From Desarmillaria ectypa (taxonomy: Eukaryota; Basidiomycota; Agaricomycetes; Agaricales; Physalacriaceae), in contig JAUDYN010000003.1 of the NCBI GenBank assembly GCA_030407005.1, positions 310,001-374,000 of the forward strand: a DNA stretch of 64,000 nt, read 5' to 3'. The notes beneath the pieces are model-generated. The model was not told the DNA's origin. It saw only the letters and a list, made by a program, of their open reading frames with translations, and did not search any database. Positions 36,965 to 47,296 of this stretch are shown here, piece by piece. How positions within the stretch are numbered: position 1 is the stretch's first letter; each line of letters begins with the position of its first letter. Both the position numbers and the translations under genes were made by a program.

Positions 36965-37988
36965 ATGCAGGCAACCATCCCGTTCCCAGTTGTCGACAAA
37001 GAGAACATAAGCAATGCCGCGAGCAAGAAGAGCCCGCGAAAGCGACCGTCGATGGAGGTAGGGTGGCGACATTATTCATGATGGGAGACGCGACTGACGC
37101 GCCGTTTTATAGAGGCTATCGACCTCACGAAGGAATTTGACGCGAGCTCGCTGGTGAGTCGTGTTCTCGACGCGTTGACATGCTTTGATATGATGTTGTT
37201 TGTAATAGGTGGTCGAGGCGATGAAGCAAAGGATTTTCCAGGCGAGTAGGACGCGTCATTGTATTCTCCAACTGCTGAACATGCGTCCTATTAGCTGGAG
37301 GATGAGTTGGAGGCGGCAAGAAGCGTACAAGTGCAAGGACCTCCTGCGAAACGTGCCAGGACAAGCACTCTCCTCGCTGAACCCAGTTCGTCGCGAATGG
37401 CAGCATGAAGTCGTGTGCGAGAAAGCTGACGAGAAGAAACGCAAGATGCAGCTCAGGAAGATATTTGATAGGTCAGCTACCGTCACTTTTAGCCAGTTGG
37501 GCATTAGTGTTCTAATATCGCTAGAGGATCAAGAAGGACCGCCAATCCGACACCGTCAAATTCCAAGGGACATCCAAGACGATCAAGTGCGACTAAGTCT
37601 TCGAGCAGGCCGAGTTTGATGGTCTTTTTGGAGGCAAGGGTGTCTTTTTCCAGTCTACACCCCAGAATGAGCCAAAGAGCGCAGTTACGATTATTCGTTT
37701 CGCGAGTTTTAGTTTTCTTGCTTATGGTACATGGATATGTACTTACTGCACCTAGACTACCAAGGCGCAGATTGCAGAGTTGTTTGGAGACGAACTGAAG
37801 GTGCTGAAAGGGAATCGGTGGACACGAGGTGGGGTCCTTCATTTGCAAAATCGGTCAAGCTGGGAGCATGCAACGTCGAGATCGGCTCAGTGGAGCTGAA
37901 TTATTCAAGTAACAACATGAAGTATAGCCTCAGATTTAAGGTTTACGAAGTTGCCGGGGGACGCGGTGACGATATGTTTTTGTGGTAA
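36965..37988 (+). pseudogene. Uncharacterised fungal protein, probably broken
   Basis: Exons 36965-37057 (MQATIPFPVVDKENISN..), 37115-37153 (AIDLTKEFDASSL) and 37209-37241 (VVEAMKQRIFQ) join in phase 0. The next intron, 37242-37294, has a GC donor (CAG/GCGAGT). Then LEDELEAARSVQ and PPAKRAR, after which the frame must change to reach EKADEKKRKMQLRKIFDR; an intron at GTCAGC then joins IKKDRQSDTVKFQG. A TAA at 37594 interrupts before FEQAEFDGLFGGKGVFFQ, and a further frame change near 37830 leads to KSVKLGACNVEIGSVELNY and the stop at 37988. N-terminal coiled coil with basic patches (KRPS, KRAR) suggests a nuclear protein. The family is not recognised. It is either a recent pseudogene or carries sequencing errors. 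Confidence 0.5.
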
Positions 37989-38167
37989 CGTACTCACACT
38001 TTCAAGTCCGCTGTTATCTCGCCCTATCTCATTCACCTATTATTTCGTGGACTACACACCGTTATGTACGTTTATCTGTGAAGTTTGCCTATAAATAACA
38101 GTTGTTCCAAACCAGATACTATTAACAGACAATGTACACGCAATTACTTCTCATTCAGGGTATCCAC

Positions 38168-40128
38168 TTAGAAAATAGTCGCCAAGGCACCATCATCATA
38201 CTTTCCACCTCCCATACCGCCCATTTTCCCGCCGGCCCCAGGCCCATTCTTTCCGAAAGTAAACCCAACCCACACTCCCCTCCCAAATCCTTCATCCTTC
38301 TCCTTCACTTGATCGACGTTCTTCTGCTTCTCGCGGACCTCAGCGTACTTCGCCATGTCTTCCAAAGAAGTAAAATCGTCATAGTAGCCAGTATCAATCT
38401 CAGAGTCGAGAGCAGGTACAAATGGGGCATTGACAGAACGCAGGTCGTCCCATTTGACACCATCGAAGAAGGGGTGACCGGAGACTTGCGGCAGGGTGGC
38501 GTATCGGACGCTTGCGTGAGAGAGTAATCTTCGTATCGTCAGCGGCGGGGATGTTTACAGGTTCTCGTTGATGAACATACCTAGTTACCGCATCCCAAGC
38601 CGTGTCCGTCAAGTTGAACACAAGATCCTCTGGCTTGTCATACTCGGGCCTTCGAAGGACTTTTGTCCAGTTCTTGAGATTGGTCCATGTTTCCTCTGGG
38701 TTGCTACCGCTAAAGGGAGGAAAGCCGGCGAGGAATTCAAAGAGAATGCAGCCCAGCGACCAGTAGTCAACGGAGAATGTGTAGGGCTTTCCGCGCAGGA
38801 CCTCAGGAGCCTGCGGGGCAAGTTAATAATAAACATAAACGCTGCTGGTCGAGGGCAAACCATGTAATCGGGTGATCCAACTATGGAGTCAGCATAACGA
38901 GGGTCTTCATTACGGATAGAGCGATAAATAGAGCGACGTTCTAGAGTTGACCTATGGATAATTTCGTTATCTTTGACTTTGTCGAGCTATAATGCTATTA
39001 TAGATGATGCCCGCATACGACCAATCGGTAAACTTGCCTTGGCTTTAAGAGAATCAATTCGACGGGGGTTCAGTGCACCGGTGGCTAATCCAAAGTCTGT
39101 CAGTTTGACATGTCCTGTGCCATCGACGAGGAAGTTCTGTTTGTACGTTAGCATGCCAGTTCCATTTCTCGATATACTATCATACCTCAGGTTTCAGATC
39201 TCTATGAATATACCCTAGCTTGTGGAGCTCGTTGACGCCGGCGAACATCTCGCTGATGTAGAATCGCGCATGCTCTTCTTTGAGGACGCCTGAGTTGTTG
39301 AGAAGAGTACGAAAGTCGCCTCCAGGGACATACTCCATGGCGAGATAGACGTATTGGGGATCTTGGAAGGCGTAGAGGAGCCTGACAAGCCAAGGCGTCT
39401 TGGTCGCGGTTAAGATATCGCGTTCAACGAGAACATGGCGGATCTGAAAGAAGTAAGCCTCATATCGTTACTGAGTGGCGGCGAACGCACCTCATCCATC
39501 TTGAACAACGTCTTCTTTTTCATCTTTTTCAAGGCGCAAACCTCCCCTGTCTCCTGCTTCCTGGCAAGAAACACCTCGCCATATCCACCTTGGCCAACCT
39601 GGGCGATAATATGGAATTGGTCGACGCGAAGCTTGGTACGCCGCCTGCGGAGGAGCACGCGTTCACGCCCACAGTAGCTCTTGAACTCTTTTGCGTACTC
39701 GGAGGGCTTGAGATCGCGGGTCTTGGTGTCCTTGTCGAACTTGACTCGCCGTTCTTTGCGGGCAGCGAGGTATCCCAGCGTCTGGAAGTAATAATCGAGG
39801 AAATCTGGACAACATGAGGATCATCTCAGATGAGATCGACAGAGTACGTACATAGCTGGGCGACTGTAGCCTTGCGTTTGACCTCTGCCGTATCGAGCAG
39901 CTCCTGCTCCCACAACTGAAGTCCTGGTTGTTTGATGGTCGACGTTCCTTTTGCGGTTTGCATGTTGATGTCATTTGAAAAAGTAAGCCCCTTCGCGGTG
40001 TTCATATGGATATCAAACCCTGATATGGGTAACCCCTTGGCGGTATCCATATGGATGTCGCGGTCGCGGTAGTATGAAAAACCGTCCGTACGTTCGGAAG
40101 GTAAACCGGAGATATTTTTCGCTGCCAT
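38168..40128 (-). CDS. DBF2: Dbf2/Sid2-type AGC protein kinase (NDR family)
   Basis: Start ATG at 40128 ([16 protein letters not shown]), stop TAA at 38168-38170. The N-terminal segment [13 protein letters not shown]..., [14 protein letters not shown] is the Mob-binding region typical of Dbf2/Sid2. The kinase domain has the glycine loop [41 protein letters not shown], an activation segment with an inserted RRS..R stretch and GSPDYMAPEVLRG, then [21 protein letters not shown]. The C-terminal extension has [22 protein letters not shown] and DYYDDFTSL, the hydrophobic-motif region. In yeasts this kinase acts with Mob1 in the mitotic-exit/septation pathway. Odd feature: three copies of DI(H/N)M(D/N/Q)TAKG in residues about 23-60. 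Its promoter faces the repeat island. Confidence 0.92.
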
Positions 40129-40350
40129 GAAATAAAAAAAGGGCAAGGGAGTGTTAAGCGGAGTGTTAGGTAGCTCAAACGCGACGCGAACACTCAAGCA
40201 CGTGGCTGCCAATGATAGCCCGGTGCCTAGCGGTCGTCCGTGACGACTTTGACACCTTGCTTAGCGGTTTCCATTCATATTTCACTATCTTTCCTTCTTG
40301 ATTTCGTGCGGTAAAATGGATACATTTGCTCAGGATACAGGAGATTCATA
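40129..40350. promoter_or_regulatory. Dbf2 promoter region at the edge of the repeat island
   Basis: Upstream flank of the kinase start (40128). CpG is still present up to about 40.35 kb and then nearly vanishes, so this short stretch is the transition between gene-containing and repeat DNA. Confidence 0.5.
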
Positions 40351-42520
40351 CTCGGCACAATGCCAGTACCCTTATCTTTTTTCCATTACTCTATTCTTCA
40401 CTGCAGTGATCCCGCTTTCCTATTATTTAGCTTGCCGTTTACTTATCCTTTAGCCATATTCTTCTTTATAGTAATTAGACCCTATTTTACTAGTATATAA
40501 CACCAAAAACTCCCCTCCATACTCCCTAGCTACTCAAATAGAGGTTCCTTTACCTGGTCTTTCCTCTGTTTGACTATCACTCTAGCTTCATCTATCACTC
40601 ATGTGCCATTACTGCTGACTCCCCATCACGTACCATCACATATTTTTGACCTTCAAGAACCTCAACTTCACAAAACACTTGACTTTGAAAAATAGAACAT
40701 CTTGTTAGATAACACCACACTATATTGATATGCATGGTATCTGCCTACCCATATATTTTGCAAATTTAATAACATTTAAACACTATCTAGGCCATACTAA
40801 GTACTAGTAAAGGACTATAATAGAGGCCTCACATTGATAGTTAATGTGGTACATAAGGCATCACTCTAGATAATGGAAAGGACTTAGAGACAATATCTAG
40901 ATGAGTCAACTCTGCATGTCTTCCATGCCAATAGTCTCTCCACCCTAAACAGACTAAAACCAGGTGCATTCTGGAGATACACATGTTCTTGCATACCACA
41001 AACCAGAAGTAAAAAGGATATCTAGATTCATCCTGCTCAAGTCTAGATAATCTTTGGTGAATGTGGCCAAGTCACAAACAACTGAAGTTCATCTCAGACT
41101 TTGTTCAGGAGTACCAGAATGAATGGAATGATAGAATAAATAAGAACAATAAAAGGCTACCATCCCTATATCTGGGATAAGTGATCTAGATTGCTTAGCA
41201 ATCAGAGAGTATATAATCTCAGGACTGTAGTTGATCATGATCAATAGCTACAGCCTCTAGATACTACACTATATGTGTTATCTTATCTGGGTGCTACACT
41301 TCTCATAGAATCAAGGGTATAGAAAGAAGAGACTCTAGTAGGCCTTTCAACTGTGTTTCAACAATAGAAAATAAGCAGAATACCTGTTCTGATTGAATAC
41401 AAGTATGGAATGGCATGATTATCATACTAGGAGTATGCTACTTAGCTCAAAAACCCTGTACCCTATTATAATTAGTCTAGATAAGCTCTTAGATAAAGTA
41501 CTATAAATTAGCAGTACAAATGCATCTAATAGAAGAAAAATATTCCCCCATATTTTATACTCATAGCCAGTAGCTACTCATAATCAAAATTTTTTGTTTG
41601 TCCTCAACTTGAGTGATTTTAATGTTATAAGAGTGATTTAAATCAGAATAAACTTTAAATTATGAGTCCAAAGAATGAGGTACTTGTTCTTTTTTCATAC
41701 TTTTCTTTTCATTTTCATCTGCTATTTAAGCTGTCACCTTCAAACTTAATATATGTAAATAATGTTCTACAACATTGATTTCTCTTGTTCATATTCATGT
41801 TTGTTGTTCAGTACATTTGATACTGTTCTACTACACTATATACTTGATGTAAGTGAACTTATTGAGCATAGGCTTCTCTAACATATCTGTCTGAGCTCTT
41901 AGTATTATTGGAGCCTATTAACAAATATATGTAAATAACTTTTTTAATAACTTCTTTGATAATTTTACTATGCAATATGCTACTATTATACATGTATAAT
42001 ATACCATAAATTATGAATGTATTGTAAGCAGTAGAAGATAAGTGTGTAAAGATGATAATTAACCAAGTCTCTCTAGCAAGAGATGCTCTAATTAAATACA
42101 TTTTATGTACCTCTAGAATTGTTGAAGACATGCTCAGCTGCATATGGCAATCCAGCAATTGGAGCAACATTGAAGTGCCTGAACCTTCATGCACCTTCTC
42201 CTTGACTCGATCGCCTGTCTGCTCACTCAGCAATGAGTCAGACATGGACACTAGTAGATGATAGTATATTCTAGAAGTACCCACCTTGTAGTATATATAC
42301 TGGGCAGACCAGCCCACCAATAACAACAGATTCATATTCTTACTCTCACCCACATCTCTCACACAGTCAAGTCTTGTAGTTTACCACTGCACTATAACCT
42401 CCATTATACACTCTTTTACAACAAGAATTTACTATAGACTAAATATATCTACTTTTGCAGTTCAAAGTTTATACTGCTGACTAATGCTGAAGCTTCAAGG
42501 GCATTCTCACAAGTGCTTGG
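40351..42520. other. AT-rich, CpG-poor relic DNA without a gene
   Basis: About 2.2 kb with very few CpG, abundant AT runs and no conserved reading frame. A 167-codon minus-strand frame at 41859-42362 has no recognisable domain and looks fortuitous. The right part probably includes the LTR of the copia remnant that follows; a TATA-like TATATATAC lies near 42292-42300. Confidence 0.5.
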
Positions 42521-42536
42521 AATTATATTCTTCAAC

Positions 42537-43380
42537 AGTCTCTCTCAATTTTGAGAGTACACACCTAATATATTTTGATTTAGATATTCATGCAGAGGTT
42601 TAGCCAATGGCTTGGTAAACAGGTCTGCAAAATTATCTTCTGATATGCAGTAGTAAACTTCAACTTTGTTAGAAGCTATCTATTCTCATATGAAATGATA
42701 TTATATTTTGATCTCATATGGAATATTGGATTCACACTAAATTTGATAGCTGATTGATTGTTTACATTGATTGCAGTTACTTGATCAGGTGAAAATCCTA
42801 ATTTGGTGAGTAGTACTTGCAATCAAATTATTTCTTTAGTGTAGTGTGCATAGATATAGCCTGATATTAATTTTCTGTCATCAAGATTATTTTCTCAGTC
42901 TGAATCAGAGTAAGATATAACACCATTTTTGCTAGTTTAGTATGAGATGTATTGATTGTGTCCCTTTCAGATATTCAAATGCTTACTTTAAGATTGTAAT
43001 ATGCTCAGATCCAGGGTTCTGAACACATTTGCTTAAATCTGAGACTGAAAATGCTATATTAGAGTGAGATTCTACTGCTACATACATAAGTCATCCTATT
43101 TTTTTTATGTAGTACTGTCAGATTGCTTCATCTGCACTTCTTAGATCTCCTTTGGGAAATTTATAAAGCCATATATTTGAGTATATTGGTACTTTTTTTA
43201 GTTTGCAGTCTTTCATTCCTATTCTTTCAAGGACTTTTTCTAGGTATGTCTTCTGGAATAAAATAATATTACATTTCTTCCAGTTTCTTTCTATCTTCAT
43301 GCCTAGAATATAATTGATTTCTCTTATATCTATTACATTCAGCTTTGTCTCGAGTTCTTCTTTCATCTAGGATATGATGT
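42537..43380 (-). mobile_element. Ty1/copia retrotransposon remnant (RT and RNase H)
   Basis: On the minus strand the frame at 43118-43366 reads MKEELETKLNVIDIREINYILGMKIERN and YLEKVLERIGMKDCK, the end of a copia reverse transcriptase. Broken frames to its left continue as the RNase H: QVTAINVNNQSAIKFSVNP, IFHMRSK, VYYCISEDNFADLFTKPLAK, the usual copia C-terminus. Several stops interrupt it. A TGTTGAAGAATATAATTCC starting at 42537 on the minus strand, just after a GAGAGAGAC purine run, is probably the 3' LTR start. The 5' two thirds of the element are missing. Confidence 0.75.
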
Positions 43381-44455
43381 CTGTTGTAAAAAACAAGAGA
43401 AAGGTAATCAGTTCATTCCCAGTTAATATATGTGTGGTATCAGACCAATAGTATTGCACTTGGCTGAGCTCTGCAAACACATGCAGATGTACACTACTGT
43501 ATCTACTTATATACTAAATGCTAATTTACTTGAATCTTCTACACTTTTTCTAATACTTCTTCCTTAATCAGCAAGTGCAGTATAATGTCTGAATTGCTAT
43601 TATCTCAACTCAACTCTCAAATTCCAACAATATCATTACTTGGAGCCAAGATTACAAGGATTTTTGTCCTGCCATATATCAAAACTAGTGCCCATTTACA
43701 GCAGATCAGATAGACTTGAACATCTATTTTGAGTTAATAGTATACTATTCTTCCTATTATTACACTCATCTAGAACACTGTTTCTTAATATCAATTAACT
43801 ATACTATTTTTTAATATAAGAAGAAACTCATGCAGGAAACCTCCAACAAAGTCTGGAAGATATAATATTCTACTAGTCATCAATAATAACTCTATTGTAT
43901 TGTCATCAACTGTCAAACATCAGAAGAGTGAGAGGTCATCTGCATCTTCTAATGCCACAATCATCATTATTTCAGATAATGATAAAGACCTTCCCATAAA
44001 GAAGCCTATGAAGATGTTAAAACTGAATGTCTTAGTCAAAAAACTAGAGAATATTTGTTATTTGTTATGTTTAATCAGCAGAAAATCTCATTCTGATTTC
44101 TTTTTAGAATGTGAAATTATAGGCTCTATCTTCAAATATTTGAGATTGAATTATATATATATTCATCATTATGATAACACAAAGTGTTACTCTAACAAAA
44201 ATCTATTGCTATATCTTGAGTATATCATACTATTATCTACTATTCTTTCTCTTGTAGTTTCTTGATATTCTTTCTAACAGTAGATATGACATTTATAGTT
44301 GGAGGCTATACTTATTAAACAAAAATCACATTTTATTAATAAAATATTTATACTGAAAGAATATTATATAGATCTTATTGAGTAAAATAATACAGAAACA
44401 CTATGCATTTTAAAACTACTACAAAAACAAGACAATATCATTAGGCATAAAGTAA
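43381..44455. other. AT-rich relic DNA left of the long chromovirus
   Basis: No recognised gene. A plus-strand frame at 43900-44265 begins with a Ser-rich stretch and an ISDNDKDLPIKKP acidic-basic patch; it has no ATG at its left end and no known domain. This DNA was continuous with the DNA right of 54,180 before the chromovirus inserted. Confidence 0.45.
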
Positions 44456-44460
44456 AATAA

Positions 44461-44885
44461 TGTTACGTTCTTGTCTATCATGTGACTTGGGACATAAGCT
44501 TTGGTCTCTCAAGCTGCTTCACATTTGGGCAGTCACTTGTTAATGAGACTTAGGCTAGGTCTTTGGTGGATGAATAGAAAGTGTATGAGTGTAATTTAGT
44601 CGAGAGATAGAGTACAATGGTGAAGTTTACTCTACTTATATACTGTAAGTACAGGGTATATTAATAGGTGAAACAGTATGGTCCATGAGGAGACAGTACA
44701 GTTCATGAGAGGACCATGTGAGTCAGATGGATCATAGTCCAATGGGAGAGAACGAGGGTAAGACTTTGCAAAGACAAGGGTGGAGGTCAGTGAAAATGTC
44801 AATACAAGGTGAGAACTATGGTGGATTAGATGGATGAGTCATAGATATGACTCAGATAAGATAAGATAACAGAAAAATTGTAACA
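44461..44885 (-). repeat. 3' LTR of the chromovirus
   Basis: 425 bp, TGTTA...TAACA, same length as the right LTR with no gaps. Preceded on the element's sense strand by a purine tract (AATAAGGGGG). Inside, the stretch corresponding to the self-priming site has drifted (TTAGTCGAGAGATA on the plus strand). Confidence 0.95.
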
Positions 44886-44900
44886 TTACCCCCTTATTAA
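44886..44900 (-). other. Polypurine tract of the chromovirus
   Basis: On the element's sense strand the sequence AATAAGGGGGTAA lies directly before the 3' LTR. This is where plus-strand DNA synthesis would be primed. Confidence 0.65.
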
Positions 44901-45163
44901 AGCAGTCATCCTGACTGCTAAGGTTCTTCTTTGGGGGTGTCAAGTTGTGTTTCAATTTGACTGATCTAGTACTGATCAATCAGGTGTTTCCATGCATCTT
45001 TGTCTGAATTGACAATCTATTTCTGATATCCATCTTTGTGTTGAGCCAGATATGCGACATCACTGTTGTCAGAGTATTCATGGTCTATGATCTTGACCAC
45101 TGCTTTGCTCTTGATTATAATTTTTGGAATGTATAAGGCACAGTTTACACTGGCCTTGTATTC

Positions 45164-45936
45164 TTAGATCACTTCCATGGTGTTTGTCATCTCAGTTTCT
45201 TGTACCCAAGAGTTGTGTTCTCTGGTCCAGCCTTTCCACTTGACCAGGTAGTCCATGACTTTCCTGGATGGTTGTCCTCTTTTGGAGCACACTTTGCAGG
45301 TCTGTGAGTCCAAAACTTCTTCAATTTCATATTCCTCTTGACCATTGACAAGGTCTGGAGGAGGAGGCAGCAGTTTTTGTTGGTTGGGGAAGGAGGGCAC
45401 AGTATATGGTGTCAACAATTTCATGTTGAATTGAGGGTGTATCTTCCAGTGCAGTGGCAGTTTTAGCTTGTAAGCTGCCATTCCAGACTTTTTGACAATC
45501 TCGAATGGTCCTGTTTGTTTGTTGTCCAGTTTCTTCTTGGATCATGGAAGATGAAGGTTGGCAGTATCAAGCCAGACCTTATCACCAATGTGGTACTCAT
45601 GAGGTGATTGCTTTCATTTGTCATATTGCACCTTCATTTGTGCTGCTGCTTTTTCCAGTGCATCATGGACTTCCTTATGGACCTTGGCCATCATTTCAGT
45701 GAAGTTGATGGCCGCAGGATTGGCAAAGCTGGTTTTCTAGATTGACTCAGAGATGAGTCGAGGGTTTCATCTGTAGAGGACCATGAAGGGACTTTTGCCA
45801 GTGGCAGAATGAATTCGATTGTTATGTGCGAATTCTGCCAATGGTAACCAAGTGGTCCAGTCAGTTTGTTGATGGTTGATGAAGATACGAAGGTATTTTT
45901 CAACCTCTTGGTTGACTCTCTCTGTCTGTCCGTCAG
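45164..45936 (-). pseudogene. Integrase C-terminal half and chromodomain
   Basis: Resumes right at the repeat insertion: [18 protein letters not shown], then [20 protein letters not shown] (integrase core end), YHIGDKVWLDTANLHL and QTGPFEIVKKSGMAAYKLKL (C-terminal domain). It ends with a chromodomain, YEIEEVLDSQ, MDYLVKWKGWTREHNSWVQE, then stop at 45161-45163. The chromodomain places the element among chromoviruses; in that group the domain directs integration to chromatin marked by histone methylation. Internal stops (for example after QYDK) show inactivity. Confidence 0.88.
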
Positions 45937-47296
45937 TGATGTGCTTGGTAATGGTGAGTGACAAAAGAATTAGGGAATGGCAATGAACACCAATCACACT
46001 AAACCTCTTACTACTCTACACTTAATCACCAATATTGAATTCAGGCAGTTTTAAGTATGATAGAAGCACTCTGCAGACTTCAATAATCAAGTACAATTGT
46101 CTTAAAGACATTTTATTCATTACTAGTGAGTTTATACAAAGTACTACTCATACTAGTGGAGTGGGTAAGACACAATTGGATAAGAGTGACTTGGTTTGAG
46201 CTACTGTGCTCGTTCTGACTGAAACTGCTTCAGACTGATGGCACTCTTGGCCCTATACTGCTTCTTACAAGTGATAAACACTTGACCAGTCGCACTCTTG
46301 GCTGACTAGTGGCGCTCTTGGCCTAAGAATAAACTATAACTCCGAGAACTTTGCTTGAACTAACTTCAAAACACTCTGGACCTTTGCAGGACACAACAGT
46401 GACTCTAATGGACTTCAATTCAATGCAATACTATAGGTGACTTAGCGACTATTAATCACTTCATCAAGGTTAAGCACAAAAGCCTTTAGTTGGGGACACT
46501 AGTTACTATCAGTGAGGGCTCAACTATGGGGATGGCTTGCCTGCCTTGCACAAGTGCCCATCCCACTATTTATATACTACTGAGGCAGAACTATAAATAT
46601 CATCTGGGTATAGGGTATATTGGTAAGGATTTCTTGGCTAGTCATGAATAATGGTGAATAATCATGCAGTAGTTGGTCTAGTCTGTTTTCTTTTCAAATA
46701 GTTGGTCTAGAGACTCCACAGTTGGTCTTTCTGCACTCTTGGCACAACTACATGCCCTAGTAATGTGGTTATATGGATATCTGGATATTGGTACCTGTAA
46801 CAGCTATCTGATCATGATCGAGGGTGCAGTCCGGCTCCACTAGCATCGATCATAAGAGATCTATATTGAAATAGTCAGATCTGGGCTCAAGGTTAATCCA
46901 TTTCTAATTTATTTCTAAGTCCTGTTTCAAGATTGCCATGTGACTAGTTATCCTGACTTAGGCATTTATGCCCAGTCTAGGCTGCTAGTGACAGAACTTC
47001 ATAAGATCTGTGTACTCTGCTCCTGGTTTTTGTGTGCTAGTAGCATCCTTCATTTCCTAGTGGCTGTATTTCACTTAGTCCTACTAGCATTCGAGTTACT
47101 AGTCTGGCTGGCTGGTAGATTTAACCCACTAATGGTATTGCATCTAAGTCCTGGCTCTATCAGTTGCTTACTGCTTTTAACTATCAGCTCGAAGCCTCAG
47201 CTATAATCCTCTATGTATCACTAGTATAGGATAGATGTGCAATAGTATTGTTACAAAATCGCAAAATCTAGGTGTGAATGCATAGATGGCATATCA
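45937..47296 (-). repeat. 1.36-kb solo-LTR-like repeat, copy A
   Basis: On the minus strand it begins TGATATGCC and ends AGCACATCA, that is TG...CA, and interrupts the integrase between HPQTD and GQTERVNQ. Flanks on the minus strand are CCGA and CTGA, a possible 4-bp target duplication with one C/T change. No coding capacity. It matches copy B (59701-61057) in inverted orientation over its whole length. Four copies of GC(A/G)CTCTTGGC lie inside (near 46243, 46292, 46312 and 46733). Confidence 0.82.

Noticed and set aside
41859..42362. 167-codon minus-strand open frame
   Set aside because: No domain, low-complexity AT-driven composition, lies in CpG-free relic DNA and probably overlaps a copia LTR.
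43900..44265. 121-codon plus-strand frame with an acidic-basic N-terminus
   Set aside because: Begins at TTG rather than ATG, the second half is AT-rich Tyr/Leu/Ile sequence without motif. Kept only as relic DNA.
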